DNA from: Chloroflexota bacterium
GTDB lineage: Bacteria > Chloroflexota > Anaerolineae > Aggregatilineales > Phototrophicaceae
NCBI GenBank assembly: GCA_011523515.1
Contig: WTGO01000094.1
Span: 1-64,000, forward strand
Reading direction: 5' to 3'
DNA: 64,000 bases
A program made the position numbers and the translations under genes. Below are positions 1 through 9,309 of this stretch, piece by piece (position 1 is the stretch's first letter; the number at the start of each line of letters is the position of its first letter). The notes below the pieces were generated by a model that was not told the DNA's origin, searched no databases, and saw nothing but the letters and a program-made list of their open reading frames with translations.

Positions 1-384
1 ACGGCGACCAACACAGCCACGGCAACGGCGACGCCGACCGCCACTGACACGGATGCGCCGACGGCGACCAACACGGCCACGGCAACGGCGACGCCGACCG
101 CCACTGACACGGATGCGCCGACGGCGACCAACACGGCCACGGCAACGGCGACGCCGACTGCTACTGACACGGACGTGCCGACGGCGACCAACACAGCCAC
201 GGCAACGGCGACGCCGACCGCCACTGACACGGATGTGCCGACGGCGACCAACACGGCCACGGCAACGGAGACGCCGACCGCCACTGACACGGACGTGCCG
301 ACGGCGACCAACACGGCCACGGCAACGGCGACGCCGACCGCCACTGACACGGACGTGCCGACGGCGACCAACACGGCCACGGCT
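1..384 (+). repeat. 60-bp coding tandem repeat (six units plus decayed tail)
   Basis: Six consecutive 60-bp units start at 1, 61, 121, 181, 241 and 301. They differ by only a few substitutions, for example aacacagcc/aacacggcc, gatgcgccg/gacgtgccg and one gcg-to-gag change. Each encodes a 20-residue Thr/Ala/Pro unit ending in T-D-(A/V)-P. From about 361 the periodicity breaks down into shorter, more diverged T-A-T units. Near-identity at silent positions points to recent unit duplication. The array is cut by the window edge, so the total copy number is unknown. Confidence 0.95.
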
Positions 385-2550
385 ACCGACACGGACGTAC
401 CAACCGCGACCAATACAGCAACGGCAACTCAGACGGAAGAACCGACGGCGACTGATACAGCAACGGCCACAGAGACCGACCAGCCGACAGCTACCAGTAC
501 ATCAACCGCCACCGATACGGATGTGCCGACAGCAACCCATACGTCTACCGCGACGGCGACATCGACAGCCACGCTCACACGCGAACCGACGGCGACTCAA
601 ACTCAAGCGCCAACCGCGACGGCCACTGATGAACCAAGCGCGACGGACTTACCGACTGCCACCAATACTTTGCAGCCGACAGCCACTGTAACACCGCTGC
701 CTACGGATACGCCGACCGAGACCCTGCAGCCGACGCCGACCCGAATCCTAATACCGACTGAGTCGCCCACCGCCACGCCGACAGCCACCGATATTGAACT
801 CGTCAGATTGCCGCAACGACTTGATGTTGCGACGCCAACAGCCCCCGCTACGGCGACAGATCTGCCTGTCATACAATTGGTGGCAGCTATTCCGCCGCGC
901 CCGACGCTGGACGAAACCGAAGTAGCCAAACTGGTGGCGACGCCCGAGCCGCGCCCGACGGTTCCACCCACCTGGACCGCGGCGCCCACCTTGCCGCCCA
1001 CCAATACGATTGCCGCGCCGCTGCCCGATGCGCCCGCGCCCTTGGAAGACGCGACAAGCAGCAGCGATGAGGTATTTGTCTCCACGCCGCTTGCCGTCAC
1101 GCCCGATTCCCCGTTTGAGTCCCCGGACTCAACGCCTACGCCCACGCCTACGATTGTTCAGCCTACCGTAGCGGTGCGAAGCGATCTTCTGCGCGCGGTG
1201 ATTCAACCGCCGATCGCGCAAGAGGCGACCTTCAGCATCAGCGGCGCGTCGGTGTATCAGTACAATGTGGGCGTGGGGCAAATCTTCTCTTTCAACAACA
1301 ACATTCAGCTCGCCGGCGGCGTGAGGCTCTTCCTGCAGAATCCTGTCGATCCGAATAGTTTCTTGCGCACCGACCAGAAGGGGGTGCTGCGTTACCGGCC
1401 CATCGGTATCGCGCTTGAAGGTGAAATGAGCTACTCGCCCTACTTTGAAGGCTTCTCGAGCCAGGTCCCCAGCTTCGCGCAGAACAAGAATCGCATTGTC
1501 GAATTGGACTGGTCCGCGGACGGCCGGCAATTCAGCTTCCGCATCGATACGCCGCTGGGATTGGATAACTCCAATGCCGGCGTCTGGTTCTGGCAGCCGC
1601 GCCTGGACAGCCAATACGACCCCACCTATCAGCTGATTCGCGATTGTCCGGTGCCGGGTTACGACCCCTGCGAGATGGTTTACCCCAGTAATGCCAGGTT
1701 CTGGAAAACCTTCGGCGTCCAATGGTCGCCGGTGCCGGGCGACAACAACGTGCTCCTGTCGGTGCAATTGCCGGAGGAAGGGCGCAATGCGCTGGCGATC
1801 GTGCAGGCGCGGCGGGACCCGCATAATGCCGACAACGCGCCGAACTTCGTCCGCTATGACTATGGGAGCTGGAATCCCGGCGCGCAGGGCATCACAGTCA
1901 GCGGACGCCGACCGGATGGCCGAGTGATCATCGGCGTGGTGAACAACAACCTGACGGGAGAGCGCGTCATACTCGATGGTTCGTCCCGCGGTCTCTGGCT
2001 GCGCGACGCCGTGCGCCTGCCCAACGGTCAGTACCGCGCGCTGGGTCGGCCCGGCGCGCCGGGCAGCGGGCCGGTGGCGCTCTACGATCAGAACGGCAAC
2101 CGCCTGTCTGAATTCATTGGCCCTGTCGCGCCGGAAGATATCCGCTGGTTCCCGGACCGCAGCGCCGTCCTGGTTTCGGTTCAGGCGCGGCAGTATACCG
2201 TGCCGGCTGATGGCGGGCCGATTACCGACAATACGGACGGCGCCTCCAACCCGCAATTCGGCGCCGCGCCGGGCGGCGCTGCCCGGCCCATTCCCGACGC
2301 CGTGGTTGTGAATACCGAGTATTATCCCGGGCAGCAGCTGCGCATCGCCCTTGACTACTTGAATCTGCGCAGCGAGCCCACCACCGCCGGCGCGGTTCGC
2401 CGCGGCTTGGTCTTCGGCGATTATGTGGCGATTTTCGCAGGACCTTATGAAAATGAGGGCTATCGCTGGTGGCAGGTGCAGACGGCCGATGAGACCTTTG
2501 GCTGGCTGGCGGGTACGATTAACGGCGCCCCGACGCTCCAGCGCCAGTAG
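1..2550 (+). CDS. Thr/Pro-repeat secreted or surface protein with C-terminal SH3-like domain (5'-partial)
   Basis: The frame is open from the first base, so the N-terminus and any signal peptide lie outside the window. The visible 849 residues are a Thr/Ala/Pro-rich repeat stalk (about the first 270), a Pro-rich spacer to about 390, a beta-rich middle that reads like WD40/TolB-type propeller strands (for example [11 protein letters not shown] and V-Q-W-S-P-V-P-G-D), and a C-terminal bacterial SH3 segment from about 785 (L-N-L-R-S-E-P, then W-W-Q-V-Q and G-W-L-A-G). Such T-P-T-A-T stalks are common in extracellular proteins of Chloroflexota. The SH3 part may bind cell wall or glycans. Substrate and partner are unknown. 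The stop is TAG, and the next gene follows after 19 nt. Confidence 0.8.
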   Translation, partial: TATNTATATATPTATDTDAPTATNTATATATPTATDTDAPTATNTATATATPTATDTDVPTATNTATATATPTATDTDVPTATNTATATETPTATDTDVPTATNTATATATPTATDTDVPTATNTATATDTDVPTATNTATATQTEEPTATDTATATETDQPTATSTSTATDTDVPTATHTSTATATSTATLTREPTATQTQAPTATATDEPSATDLPTATNTLQPTATVTPLPTDTPTETLQPTPTRILIPTESPTATPTATDIELVRLPQRLDVATPTAPATATDLPVIQLVAAIPPRPTLDETEVAKLVATPEPRPTVPPTWTAAPTLPPTNTIAAPLPDAPAPLEDATSSSDEVFVSTPLAVTPDSPFESPDSTPTPTPTIVQPTVAVRSDLLRAVIQPPIAQEATFSISGASVYQYNVGVGQIFSFNNNIQLAGGVRLFLQNPVDPNSFLRTDQKGVLRYRPIGIALEGEMSYSPYFEGFSSQVPSFAQNKNRIVELDWSADGRQFSFRIDTPLGLDNSNAGVWFWQPRLDSQYDPTYQLIRDCPVPGYDPCEMVYPSNARFWKTFGVQWSPVPGDNNVLLSVQLPEEGRNALAIVQARRDPHNADNAPNFVRYDYGSWNPGAQGITVSGRRPDGRVIIGVVNNNLTGERVILDGSSRGLWLRDAVRLPNGQYRALGRPGAPGSGPVALYDQNGNRLSEFIGPVAPEDIRWFPDRSAVLVSVQARQYTVPADGGPITDNTDGASNPQFGAAPGGAARPIPDAVVVNTEYYPGQQLRIALDYLNLRSEPTTAGAVRRGLVFGDYVAIFAGPYENEGYRWWQVQTADETFGWLAGTINGAPTLQRQ

Positions 2551-2569
2551 CAGGATTGGCCCGGATTCT

Positions 2570-3568
2570 ATGACGTCTGACAGTGAATCTACCAGGACCA
2601 GCGGACCGCTCGTTAGCATTGTCATCCCGACTTTCAACCGCCGCTGCTTCGTCGTCGATGCGGTCGAGAGTTGCTTCAGCCAGACCTATGCCAATTGCGA
2701 GGTGATCGTTGTTGACGACGGCAGCATGGACGGCACGGCGGATTTCCTGCGCGAGAAATACGGCGATCGCATTGTGCTGGTTACGCAAGCGAACCAAGGC
2801 CCGGGCATCGCGCGCAACAACGGCGTCGCGGTCGCCAGCGGCGAGTTCATTCACTTTCTCGACGCCGATGATCAACTTCACCGCCAGAAGGTCGAAATCG
2901 GCCTGGAGGCATTCCGCAGTCGTCCGGAGATTGCGGTCGTGTATACGCACTTTCAATTCGTCGCGGCTGATGGCGAAACGCCGGTATCGACCCCGCCTTT
3001 TGAGCAGTACTCGGATGACGTCTTTTGCGAACTGCTGCGGCAGACCGGCTGCAGAATACTGACCAGTTCAAGCATGATCCGCGCGGAGGCGTTGCGCGCG
3101 GTCGGCGGCTTTGCCGATGATGCGGAATTCCGCAGCGCCGAAGATTGGGATCTCTTCTTGCGCCTCGCCCGGCGTTATCGCTTTCATGGCATCAACCGGC
3201 CCCTTGTTTACCGGCGCATGCACGATGGCATGATCTCGGATAACCGGCTTTTCGGCGCTCTGGGTCGGCTCAAAACGTTGCAAAACGCCCGCCAATATGG
3301 CTGGGAGCCGTGCATGGAGCCGCTCGAATTCGACCGCAAGGAAGCGGCGCGGCATCATGTCTACGCGCTATATTTGTGGCAGGCGGGCGATGCAAAAGCC
3401 GCGCGCGGTCACTTTCTGCGGGCCGCGGCGCTGTATCCGCCCGAAGCGAGGCAGCGCCGCATGTACGCGCTCTATACCTGGCTGCTGCCGCCGGCATCGG
3501 TCGATTGGACAATCGGGCTGGCGCATCGATTGCGCCGGCTGATGCAAAGACGCGCTCAAGAGCCGTAG
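2570..3568 (+). CDS. Family 2 (GT-A fold) glycosyltransferase
   Basis: A 332-residue cytoplasmic glycosyltransferase. The GT2 signature is complete: V-S-I-V-I-P-T-F-N-R at the N-terminus, then V-V-D-D-G-S-x-D-G-T, then the metal/nucleotide-sugar D-A-D-D motif near residue 97, and an E-D-W-D-L-F-L-R acceptor/catalytic segment near residue 195. The reading frame is open further upstream, but the ATG at 2570 is preferred because similarity to the family begins about 12 residues later and earlier starts lie inside the preceding gene. The Shine-Dalgarno is weak. It is probably co-transcribed with the surface protein 19 nt upstream, so glycosylation of a surface polymer is a reasonable guess. The actual sugar donor cannot be read from the sequence. 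Confidence 0.85.
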   Translation: MTSDSESTRTSGPLVSIVIPTFNRRCFVVDAVESCFSQTYANCEVIVVDDGSMDGTADFLREKYGDRIVLVTQANQGPGIARNNGVAVASGEFIHFLDADDQLHRQKVEIGLEAFRSRPEIAVVYTHFQFVAADGETPVSTPPFEQYSDDVFCELLRQTGCRILTSSSMIRAEALRAVGGFADDAEFRSAEDWDLFLRLARRYRFHGINRPLVYRRMHDGMISDNRLFGALGRLKTLQNARQYGWEPCMEPLEFDRKEAARHHVYALYLWQAGDAKAARGHFLRAAALYPPEARQRRMYALYTWLLPPASVDWTIGLAHRLRRLMQRRAQEP

Positions 3569-3626
3569 AGTGACGGACGCGGGCGCAGCCGCAGCAAGGC
3601 AATGAATCGAATTGGCGCTGCGCGCG

Positions 3627-3632
3627 TATAAT
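3627..3632 (+). promoter_or_regulatory. -10 box (TATAAT) of the TPR gene
   Basis: A perfect TATAAT ends only 8 nt before the ATG at 3641, with no good -35 at the expected distance. Transcription would start at about 3639-3641. The message would then be leaderless if ATG 3641 is used, or carry a leader of about 28 nt with GAAGGG if ATG 3668 is used. Confidence 0.5.
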
Positions 3633-3640
3633 AATGAGGA

Positions 3641-4849
3641 ATGAAGGGAGTACGGGACGAAGGGTCTATGCCAGCAACGGTGGATAGCCTGAGATACGAC
3701 ATCGAGTCGCTGACCAAATCCGGCGCGTTTAACGAGATTGTCGATCGCTGCCATGTCGAGTTGACGATGGCGCGGCGCGAAGGCAATCATAGCGTCGAGA
3801 TCATCGCATTACTGGGCCTGGCGCAGGCGCAGTGCTCGCTGGGTCATTTTGATTTTGCGCGCGACTACATCAATCAGGCGGCGGACGAAGCCAATGCCAT
3901 TCGCTCCGTCGGGCTGATGATTGACGCGCTGCTGACGCGGGCCAGAATCGCGCGCGAAGGTTATTTGCAGACGGGCGAAGCCTTGGAAGACTACCGCTCG
4001 GCTGTCGACTATGCCTTTGAAGCTGGCGATATGCGCCGCTACGCTCAGTCCGTGCTGGGAATGGGCGAGATCGCCGCTAGCCCGGACGAGTCCAGCAAGC
4101 ACGCCTGGAAGGCTATTGACATCGCGCGCGAACTCAAAGATGACCTGTTGGAAGCGCGGGCGATTCTGCTGCTTTCCAACGCTTTCATCCGCAAGAACGA
4201 ATACGGCAAAGCCAACGACGGTCTGTTGGTCGCGCTGCGCAAAGCGCAAGCCGCAAAAGATCGGCTGCTGGAAAGCGTCATCATCGGCCAGCAAGGCGTC
4301 GTGCTGGCGCAGGATGGCGACAGCTTTGAACGCGGCCTGGAGCAGCAACTGACCGCGTTGGAAGTAGCCCGCGGCCTGGAAGCCGTTTTCCACGAATTTA
4401 TGCGCCTCTATACGCTGGCGATGACCCTGGCGGCAGCCAAAGACCTGGCGGAGGCGCGCCGCTATTTCGATCAGATGCTAGCCCTGGCGCAAGATATCCA
4501 GCACCCGCCCTATGAGATGTATACGCTGGGAATGATCGGGCAATGGCAAGAACTGCGTCAGAATCCCGAAAGCGCGCTTTCGTATTACGGGCGGGCCGTT
4601 GATATGGCGCGCCGGGTCGGCAACCCACACAGCGAAGCTCGTTACCTCTACGCGCTTGGCTCCGTCTATATGTCGCAGTGGGAATTTGCTGCGGCCCGTC
4701 AAGAGTTTGGCAAGGCGCGGACGATCTACCAGTCGCTGGACGACGGACGCAACGCGACCCGAGTCCGCGCTTCGATCGTATACACGTATCTCTTGGCCGT
4801 GGCGACTCGCATTTTGCGACTGCTGGGAGTGCAACCTTCCAGCGAGTAG
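3641..4849 (+). CDS. TPR-repeat protein
   Basis: A 402-residue all-helical protein made of degenerate tetratricopeptide repeats: alternating helices with A-x-x-x-G-x-x, Y-x-x-A and A-x-x-Y-x-x-A patterns, for example 'ALSYYGRAVDMARRVGN' and 'AAARQEFGKARTIYQSL'. It has no signal peptide and no catalytic domain, so a scaffold role in protein-protein contact is likely. The last 20 residues are hydrophobic (T-Y-L-L-A-V-A-T-R-I-L-R-L-L) and may form an amphipathic helix. Two starts are possible. ATG 3641 is almost at the predicted transcription start, and ATG 3668 has GAAGGG a few bases upstream. TPR proteins of this kind are often regulators or assembly factors, but the function here is unknown. 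Confidence 0.75.
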   Translation: MKGVRDEGSMPATVDSLRYDIESLTKSGAFNEIVDRCHVELTMARREGNHSVEIIALLGLAQAQCSLGHFDFARDYINQAADEANAIRSVGLMIDALLTRARIAREGYLQTGEALEDYRSAVDYAFEAGDMRRYAQSVLGMGEIAASPDESSKHAWKAIDIARELKDDLLEARAILLLSNAFIRKNEYGKANDGLLVALRKAQAAKDRLLESVIIGQQGVVLAQDGDSFERGLEQQLTALEVARGLEAVFHEFMRLYTLAMTLAAAKDLAEARRYFDQMLALAQDIQHPPYEMYTLGMIGQWQELRQNPESALSYYGRAVDMARRVGNPHSEARYLYALGSVYMSQWEFAAARQEFGKARTIYQSLDDGRNATRVRASIVYTYLLAVATRILRLLGVQPSSE

Positions 4850-4862
4850 GGATGTCAGCGCG

Positions 4863-5366
4863 CTATAAAACCAAAGCGCCCGCGCGCCACTTATTCGTTA
4901 AGGTGATCGAGGGATAGAACACCAGCGGCGGTAGATCTTCGCGCGTGAACCAGCCGGCATCGGCGGCGTCATCGCCCGCTTTCGCCTCGCCCGAGATTAC
5001 CGTCGCGCTATAGGCGATGACGATGTCGGCCAGGCCATCGTCGCGCTTGGGATAGACAGCCAGCAGCTTGTCTATGCGCACGACCAGGCCGGTTTCTTCC
5101 AGCGTTTCGCGGACGGCGGCGGCTTCCGGCGCTTCATCGTGATCGACGAAACCCGCGGGCAGCGCCCAAAAGCCTTGGCCCGGATCCACCGCCCGTTGAA
5201 TCAGCAGGACTTTGTCGTCCTGCTCGATGAAGACGACGACCGCGACCTTGGGATCGAAATACACGGGCTGCTTACAGGCGGCGCAGTAGGGTCGCTCGCG
5301 ACCGCCCAAGATGCGCTCGCTAAGCGGCCGCCCGCAAAGCGCGCAATACCTGGCGATGCGGCTCAT
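4863..5366 (-). CDS. Nudix hydrolase with N-terminal zinc ribbon
   Basis: A 167-residue protein. The first 35 residues hold a zinc ribbon, C-A-L-C-G...Y-C-A-A-C, as in NudC-like and ADP-ribose-type Nudix proteins. The Nudix box fits the consensus G-x5-E-x7-R-E-x2-E-E-x-G exactly (G-F-V-D-H-D-E ... R-E-T-L-E-E-T-G-L). The family hydrolyses nucleoside diphosphates linked to another moiety. The zinc ribbon with a short catalytic domain suggests an ADP-ribose or NADH pyrophosphatase-like activity, but the substrate is not certain. The start is placed at the ATG before S-R-I-A-R-Y-C because the longer frame adds 33 Arg/Ser-rich residues without family character. It converges with the TPR gene across 13 nt. 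Confidence 0.85.
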   Translation of the reverse strand: MSRIARYCALCGRPLSERILGGRERPYCAACKQPVYFDPKVAVVVFIEQDDKVLLIQRAVDPGQGFWALPAGFVDHDEAPEAAAVRETLEETGLVVRIDKLLAVYPKRDDGLADIVIAYSATVISGEAKAGDDAADAGWFTREDLPPLVFYPSITLTNKWRAGALVL

Positions 5367-5394
5367 TGTGGCAGCGCCGCGCGCCGCTTGCCCA

Positions 5395-5423
5395 TTGACT
5401 TTGGATCGGCGCGACAGTAGACT
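5395..5423 (+). promoter_or_regulatory. Promoter of tRNA-Leu
   Basis: TTGACT (5395-5400), a 17-nt spacer and TAGACT (5418-5423) form a good housekeeping-sigma promoter. The expected transcription start, near 5430, is a few bases before the mature tRNA 5' end at 5436. Confidence 0.7.
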
Positions 5424-5435
5424 GCGGAACCGCGA

Positions 5436-5517
5436 GCCGGAGTGGCGGAATTGGCAGACGCGCACGACTCAAACTCGTGTACCTTCGGGTGTGTGGGTTC
5501 GACTCCCACCTCCGGCA
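5436..5517 (+). tRNA. tRNA-Leu (anticodon CAA)
   Basis: The acceptor stem GCCGGAG (5436-5442) pairs with CTCCGGC (5510-5516), followed by discriminator A. The anticodon stem CACGA/TCGTG encloses the loop CTCAAAC with anticodon CAA at 5470-5472. The T arm is GTGGG-TTCGACT-CCCAC. A long variable arm (class II), with CTTCGGG inside it, fits Leu. The CCA end is not encoded: the genomic bases after the discriminator are TCA. It reads UUG codons. Confidence 0.96.
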
Positions 5518-5550
5518 TCAGCATTCCCCGAACCTGACTTACCTTGGTCA

Positions 5551-6099
5551 TCACTGGCGCAGAGCCCACTTGGATTCGGATTCGCCGGCCTGCATATTTT
5601 CGAAGCGCGCCAGCGTGAAGAGCCAATCGGACAGGCGATTCACGTAAGGCAGGACGAGGTCGCCGATGTCCTCGGCCTCCGCCAGGGCCACGACCCGCCG
5701 CTCGGCGCGACGGCAGACCGCGCGCGCCGCTTGCAGTGCGGCTGCAGAGCCTGTGCCCCCGGGCAGGATAAAGTTTCGCAGCGGCGCCAACTCGGCGGTC
5801 ATTTCGTCTATGCTCAACTCCAGCCACTCGATGTTCCCGGGCGCAATTCGCGTGATCCAGTCCGCCTTGGCGTCCAGCGGCGTGGCCAGGTCAGCGCCCA
5901 AATGAAAGAGCTGATTCTGCACTTCAGTCAGCCACAGGTCGCCGCGTTCGCTTGCGCCCAGCGCGCGCGCCAGACCCAGCAGTGAATTTAGTTCATCGAC
6001 CGTGCCGTAAGCTTCGACGCGAGAGTGGTTTTTCGAAACGCGTCCGCCGGCAAATAGCGAGGTGTCGCCGCTGTCGCCCCTCTTCGTATAGATTTTCAA
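5551..6099 (-). CDS. pduO: Corrinoid adenosyltransferase (PduO/ATR type)
   Basis: A 182-residue protein matching the PduO-type ATP:cob(I)alamin adenosyltransferase family. It has the N-terminal ATP-binding motif K-I-Y-T-K-R-G-D-x-G-D-T-S-L, then V-E-A-Y-G-T-V-D-E-L-N, and the C-terminal helix R-x-V-C-R-R-A-E-R-R-V with N-R-L-S-D-W-L-F. It transfers the adenosyl group of ATP to cob(I)alamin to make coenzyme B12. Length and motifs are normal for a stand-alone trimeric enzyme, with no fused domain. No B12-dependent mutase or other cobalamin gene lies beside it in the window. The Arg and Glu residues of the N-terminal and C-terminal motifs are intact, so an active enzyme is expected. Confidence 0.93.
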   Translation of the reverse strand: MKIYTKRGDSGDTSLFAGGRVSKNHSRVEAYGTVDELNSLLGLARALGASERGDLWLTEVQNQLFHLGADLATPLDAKADWITRIAPGNIEWLELSIDEMTAELAPLRNFILPGGTGSAAALQAARAVCRRAERRVVALAEAEDIGDLVLPYVNRLSDWLFTLARFENMQAGESESKWALRQ

Positions 6100-6163
6100 T
6101 TCGTGGATTCCTCCTGTCAGAGTTTGCGCAGCTTACAGCAGTGCTACTCCAGGCGCGCTACGG

Positions 6164-7546
6164 TCAGCCCGTCGCGGCTGCGTCCGCGCGCCGCCAGCGA
6201 TCGAGCATGACGACCAGCGCGCAGCCGGCGAAGATCAGCCAGATGACTTCAATGGCGAACAGATACCTCGGCAGCGCCAAGACTACCGTATGCGCCAGCA
6301 CGGTATAAATGGCGAAGCCCATGACGGGCGCGGACAAAGGCCAGCGTTTGCGCAAGAGGACCATGCCCAGCAAGCCCAGCCCGATGCCGCTTAGATGGAA
6401 AAGCCAGGTCAGCAGCTTGAGCGCGAAGCCCTCGATGCGCAGGATCAGGCTAAGGTCGGAGGGGGAGCGGCTGCCGCCGAGCCAGTCCAGCGCGGCCTCC
6501 CTGACGCTGACGTTGCCCAGGTGCGTAGTTCCGTGCGGCTGCAGCAGGGAGTAGGCCAGCTCCTTGGCTCGCAGCGCCAGTAATCCGGCTGGATCAGCCT
6601 CGATAATCTGGCCGATTCGCTCGACGTAGAGCTGAGGCGGATGATGATAACGGCAGTCGATAACACAGCCTTCGGGTACATCGGCTTCCGTACCCGCCAG
6701 CAACAGCGCGTCGTTCTGTTGTGGCGAGCCGTCATCGGTTTCCAGCCCGCGCCAGACCGCGGGCAGCAAACGATCGCTCACAAAGACAAAACGATCCCAG
6801 AGGGCCAGGTTGTAGACTGTCCAGAGCGACACGATGGCCAAATAAATGATGAGGAAAAGCGTGACATGACGTCGGCAATCGCTCAGCAGACGATGGCGTT
6901 GCAGAAGCAGCATATGCAGGGCTAGTCCCAGCGGAAAGAGAACGGCCACCGCGCGCGTCAAGGTCGCCAGACCAAATGCAATAGCGGCCAGCGCGAGGGC
7001 GGCGCGCTGAGACAATGTCTGTACGCTACGCCGGCTTGAGCCGGGGACAAAGTACTCCACGTACAGCCACAGGCCGCATAGGAGAAAGAACATATAGAGT
7101 GTTTCGCTGGCGATGTTCGCCGGTTCAAAAATCAACGCAGGATGAAAAGCCGTGAGCGCCGCGCCAGCGATTCCAGCGCGCGCGCCGCCAAGGACGGCGC
7201 CGATGCGGAACACAAGATAAGCGGTCGCCACAGACGCCAGAGACTGCAGCAGGCGAATCAGCACAACCGTTTCGTGCTCCGGCAGGAATTGCTGAAAAAT
7301 ACCGGCGAAAATGATGTATACGGGGGGCGTCGGAATCACCGCGTTGGTGAAGGGAATATCACGAATCCAGCCGTGCTCCTGCCCGCTGAAAAAGCCCCAG
7401 CCCACGGCCAGGAACCACCCGCTGTCGCCGCCGGCCCGGTCGAAGGTTTCTACCGTCGGCTGCCCGGCAGCAAATGCCAGCCGCAGCAAGAGGCCCAAGA
7501 GCAGAATGATCCAGAGCAATGTCGAATAGCGCGCTTCAGCTTGCAT
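6164..7546 (-). CDS. Polytopic membrane glycosyltransferase-like protein (GT39/ArnT superfamily)
   Basis: A 460-residue integral membrane protein with about ten hydrophobic segments, including an N-terminal helix (L-L-W-I-I-L-L-L-G-L-L-L-R-L-A-F-A). In the first extracytoplasmic loop an acidic/aromatic stretch, E-T-F-D-R-A-G-G-D-S-G-W-F, sits where GT39/ArnT-like enzymes carry their catalytic Asp. The C-terminal P-R-Y-L-F-A-I-E helix is also typical. These enzymes move sugars from polyprenyl-phosphate donors to lipids or proteins outside the membrane. A similar gene is transcribed divergently from 7615, suggesting a glycan-export locus. Donor and acceptor cannot be assigned. Confidence 0.7.
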   Translation of the reverse strand: MQAEARYSTLLWIILLLGLLLRLAFAAGQPTVETFDRAGGDSGWFLAVGWGFFSGQEHGWIRDIPFTNAVIPTPPVYIIFAGIFQQFLPEHETVVLIRLLQSLASVATAYLVFRIGAVLGGARAGIAGAALTAFHPALIFEPANIASETLYMFFLLCGLWLYVEYFVPGSSRRSVQTLSQRAALALAAIAFGLATLTRAVAVLFPLGLALHMLLLQRHRLLSDCRRHVTLFLIIYLAIVSLWTVYNLALWDRFVFVSDRLLPAVWRGLETDDGSPQQNDALLLAGTEADVPEGCVIDCRYHHPPQLYVERIGQIIEADPAGLLALRAKELAYSLLQPHGTTHLGNVSVREAALDWLGGSRSPSDLSLILRIEGFALKLLTWLFHLSGIGLGLLGMVLLRKRWPLSAPVMGFAIYTVLAHTVVLALPRYLFAIEVIWLIFAGCALVVMLDRWRRADAAATG

Positions 7547-7614
7547 CGACCACGATTCTTGCTATAGGGTCGGAATGCGGCGAATGGTAGTATTGGGCGG
7601 GGCAAAAGGCAAGG

Positions 7615-9207
7615 ATGACTGACCTCTTGGCAAGCTGGACCAAATCAACGGCGCCTCGTTTGCTGGCGATTGTTGCGGCGGCCTTGCTCTTCCGTTTAGC
7701 GCTGCTGTCTCTGGTGCATAACCCCGGCTTGCACGATCCGATCCACTATTTCAACTTGGGGCGCCGCCTCGCGGACGGGCAGGGCTTCACGATAGATTAC
7801 GTCTGGCACTACAGCCGAATCCCATCCGAGATTAGCCACGGCATCGACCATTGGATGCCACTGGCGGGCGCGGCCGCCGCACTGGGCATTGCGCTGGGCG
7901 GGGACTCGCCCCTGGCGGCTGTAGCAGTATTCGTCGCGGCGGGAGCGCTGACGCCGCTGCTGACATATCTTGGCGCGAAACAGCTGGAGCTGGCCGATGA
8001 GCCGGCGCTGATTGCCGCGCTTCTGGCGGCATTCATACCTGATCTGGTTGCGAGTTCGCTGCGGACCGATACCACGGCGCTGAGCGTCGCTTTTGTGTGC
8101 GGGGCGCTGCTCCTGCTGAACCATGGCTTCAAAGTCGGAGGCAAAGCCAGCTTCATGCTCAGTGGCGCGCTGGCCGGTTTGGCTTATCTCACGCGAAATG
8201 ATGCGCTTGTGTACTTCCCGATGTTGATCTTCGCCCTGGGGCTGCGGCTTTGGACAAACGGGCGGCGCCTTACACTGCGCTCGGCCCTGGCCGCGCTATG
8301 TCTGACGGCTGGCGCATTCGTCGTGGTTATCGCCCCCTGGCTCTGGCGCAATCAGCAAGAACTGGGTCTACTCGGCACAGCTGAAACGGCCCGCATGTTC
8401 TTCATGGTGGAGCAAGCCGACCATTACGCCTACGGATCACTCCTCACTTGGGAAACCATGCTCCAGCGGCAGACCTTGGCGGAATTGATCAACGCGCGAC
8501 TTTTCCAGTTCGCCGCCGCCATCAAGCAGGTGCTGGTATCGCTCGTCTTTCCGCTGAATGCCCTGATACTGGCGGGCGCCTTACGTCTGATGCGCAGCGG
8601 GCGCCCCGCGCGGCTTGTGACGCTGGCGCCCGCGTCAATCTGGCTGCTGAGCATATTGCTTGTCTACCCCTGGCTGCTGCCCTTGAAAAGCCAGGCTGGC
8701 AGCTTCGAAAAAGCCTTTCTGACTATTGCGCCGCTTTTGATTCCACTTGCTGTTATAGCCGTGGACGCGCTGTTCAAGCGCCTCGCCTGGAAAACGGCAT
8801 TCCTGATCATAACGGCATTGTGGCTGGCTGCAAGCAGCATCGTTCAGGTCAGGCAAGAGACCGAGTTTGCAAATACCTACTACAACAGCATTCAGGTTTT
8901 GGTGGACGAATTGGCCGCGCTGCCCGATGTGACGGGCGACGGCGAAATTCGCCTTATGTCGCAAGATCCCTATGTGCTGAGCTATTTCGGCTACGCTTCC
9001 GTGATGACGCCGCTGGCATCGCGCGAGGACACGCTGGCGCTGGGCCGCCGCTTCAGTATCGACTACCTGCTGATGCCGACCTCGCGCCCGGCGCTGGACG
9101 CCCTGTATCTCGGCGAAGAATCAGACCCTCGATTCGTCCTGGCCGCCCATATTGCCGATGCCGGAGCGATACCTTTTGAACTGTATCGACTGGTCTACGA
9201 TGGCTAA
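7615..9207 (+). CDS. Polytopic membrane glycosyltransferase-like protein (GT39/GT83 superfamily)
   Basis: A 530-residue protein with about ten membrane segments followed by a soluble C-terminal region from about residue 410. The first loop after TM1 has the pattern H-D-P-I-H-Y-F-N-L-G-R-R-L-A-D-G-Q-G-F, a form very common in dolichyl-phosphate-mannose/ArnT-like transferases, where the Asp is catalytic. Later comes the family-like sequence L-A-Y-L-T-R-N-D-A. The ATG at 7615 has AAGGCAAGG directly upstream. Its divergent neighbour at 6164-7546 has the same general architecture but low direct similarity. A role in surface polysaccharide or glycolipid assembly is inferred. Confidence 0.7.
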   Translation: MTDLLASWTKSTAPRLLAIVAAALLFRLALLSLVHNPGLHDPIHYFNLGRRLADGQGFTIDYVWHYSRIPSEISHGIDHWMPLAGAAAALGIALGGDSPLAAVAVFVAAGALTPLLTYLGAKQLELADEPALIAALLAAFIPDLVASSLRTDTTALSVAFVCGALLLLNHGFKVGGKASFMLSGALAGLAYLTRNDALVYFPMLIFALGLRLWTNGRRLTLRSALAALCLTAGAFVVVIAPWLWRNQQELGLLGTAETARMFFMVEQADHYAYGSLLTWETMLQRQTLAELINARLFQFAAAIKQVLVSLVFPLNALILAGALRLMRSGRPARLVTLAPASIWLLSILLVYPWLLPLKSQAGSFEKAFLTIAPLLIPLAVIAVDALFKRLAWKTAFLIITALWLAASSIVQVRQETEFANTYYNSIQVLVDELAALPDVTGDGEIRLMSQDPYVLSYFGYASVMTPLASREDTLALGRRFSIDYLLMPTSRPALDALYLGEESDPRFVLAAHIADAGAIPFELYRLVYDG

Positions 9208-9280
9208 GCTCGGGCCGGCGCGTCCGCCCGCGGCGCAAAACTGAGGCCGTGGCCGCTATGTCCTCGGGCTCATATCCAAC

Positions 9281-9286
9281 TATAAT
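9281..9286 (+). promoter_or_regulatory. -10 box (TATAAT) of the PyrK/PyrD-like operon
   Basis: TATAAT lies 23 nt upstream of ATG 9310. A strong ribosome binding site (TAGGGGGACC) is just before the start codon. No clear -35 is visible. Confidence 0.5.
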
Positions 9287-9309
9287 GACTGGCACAGGGT
9301 AGGGGGACC

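Noticed and set aside
1..384. CRISPR array
   Set aside because: The 60-bp units are contiguous, have no unique spacers, and stay in one reading frame encoding T/A/P residues.
603..2637. Long antisense ORFs under the repeat protein
   Set aside because: They mirror the biased codons of the repeat gene, have no start signals or family features, and overlap a clear CDS throughout.
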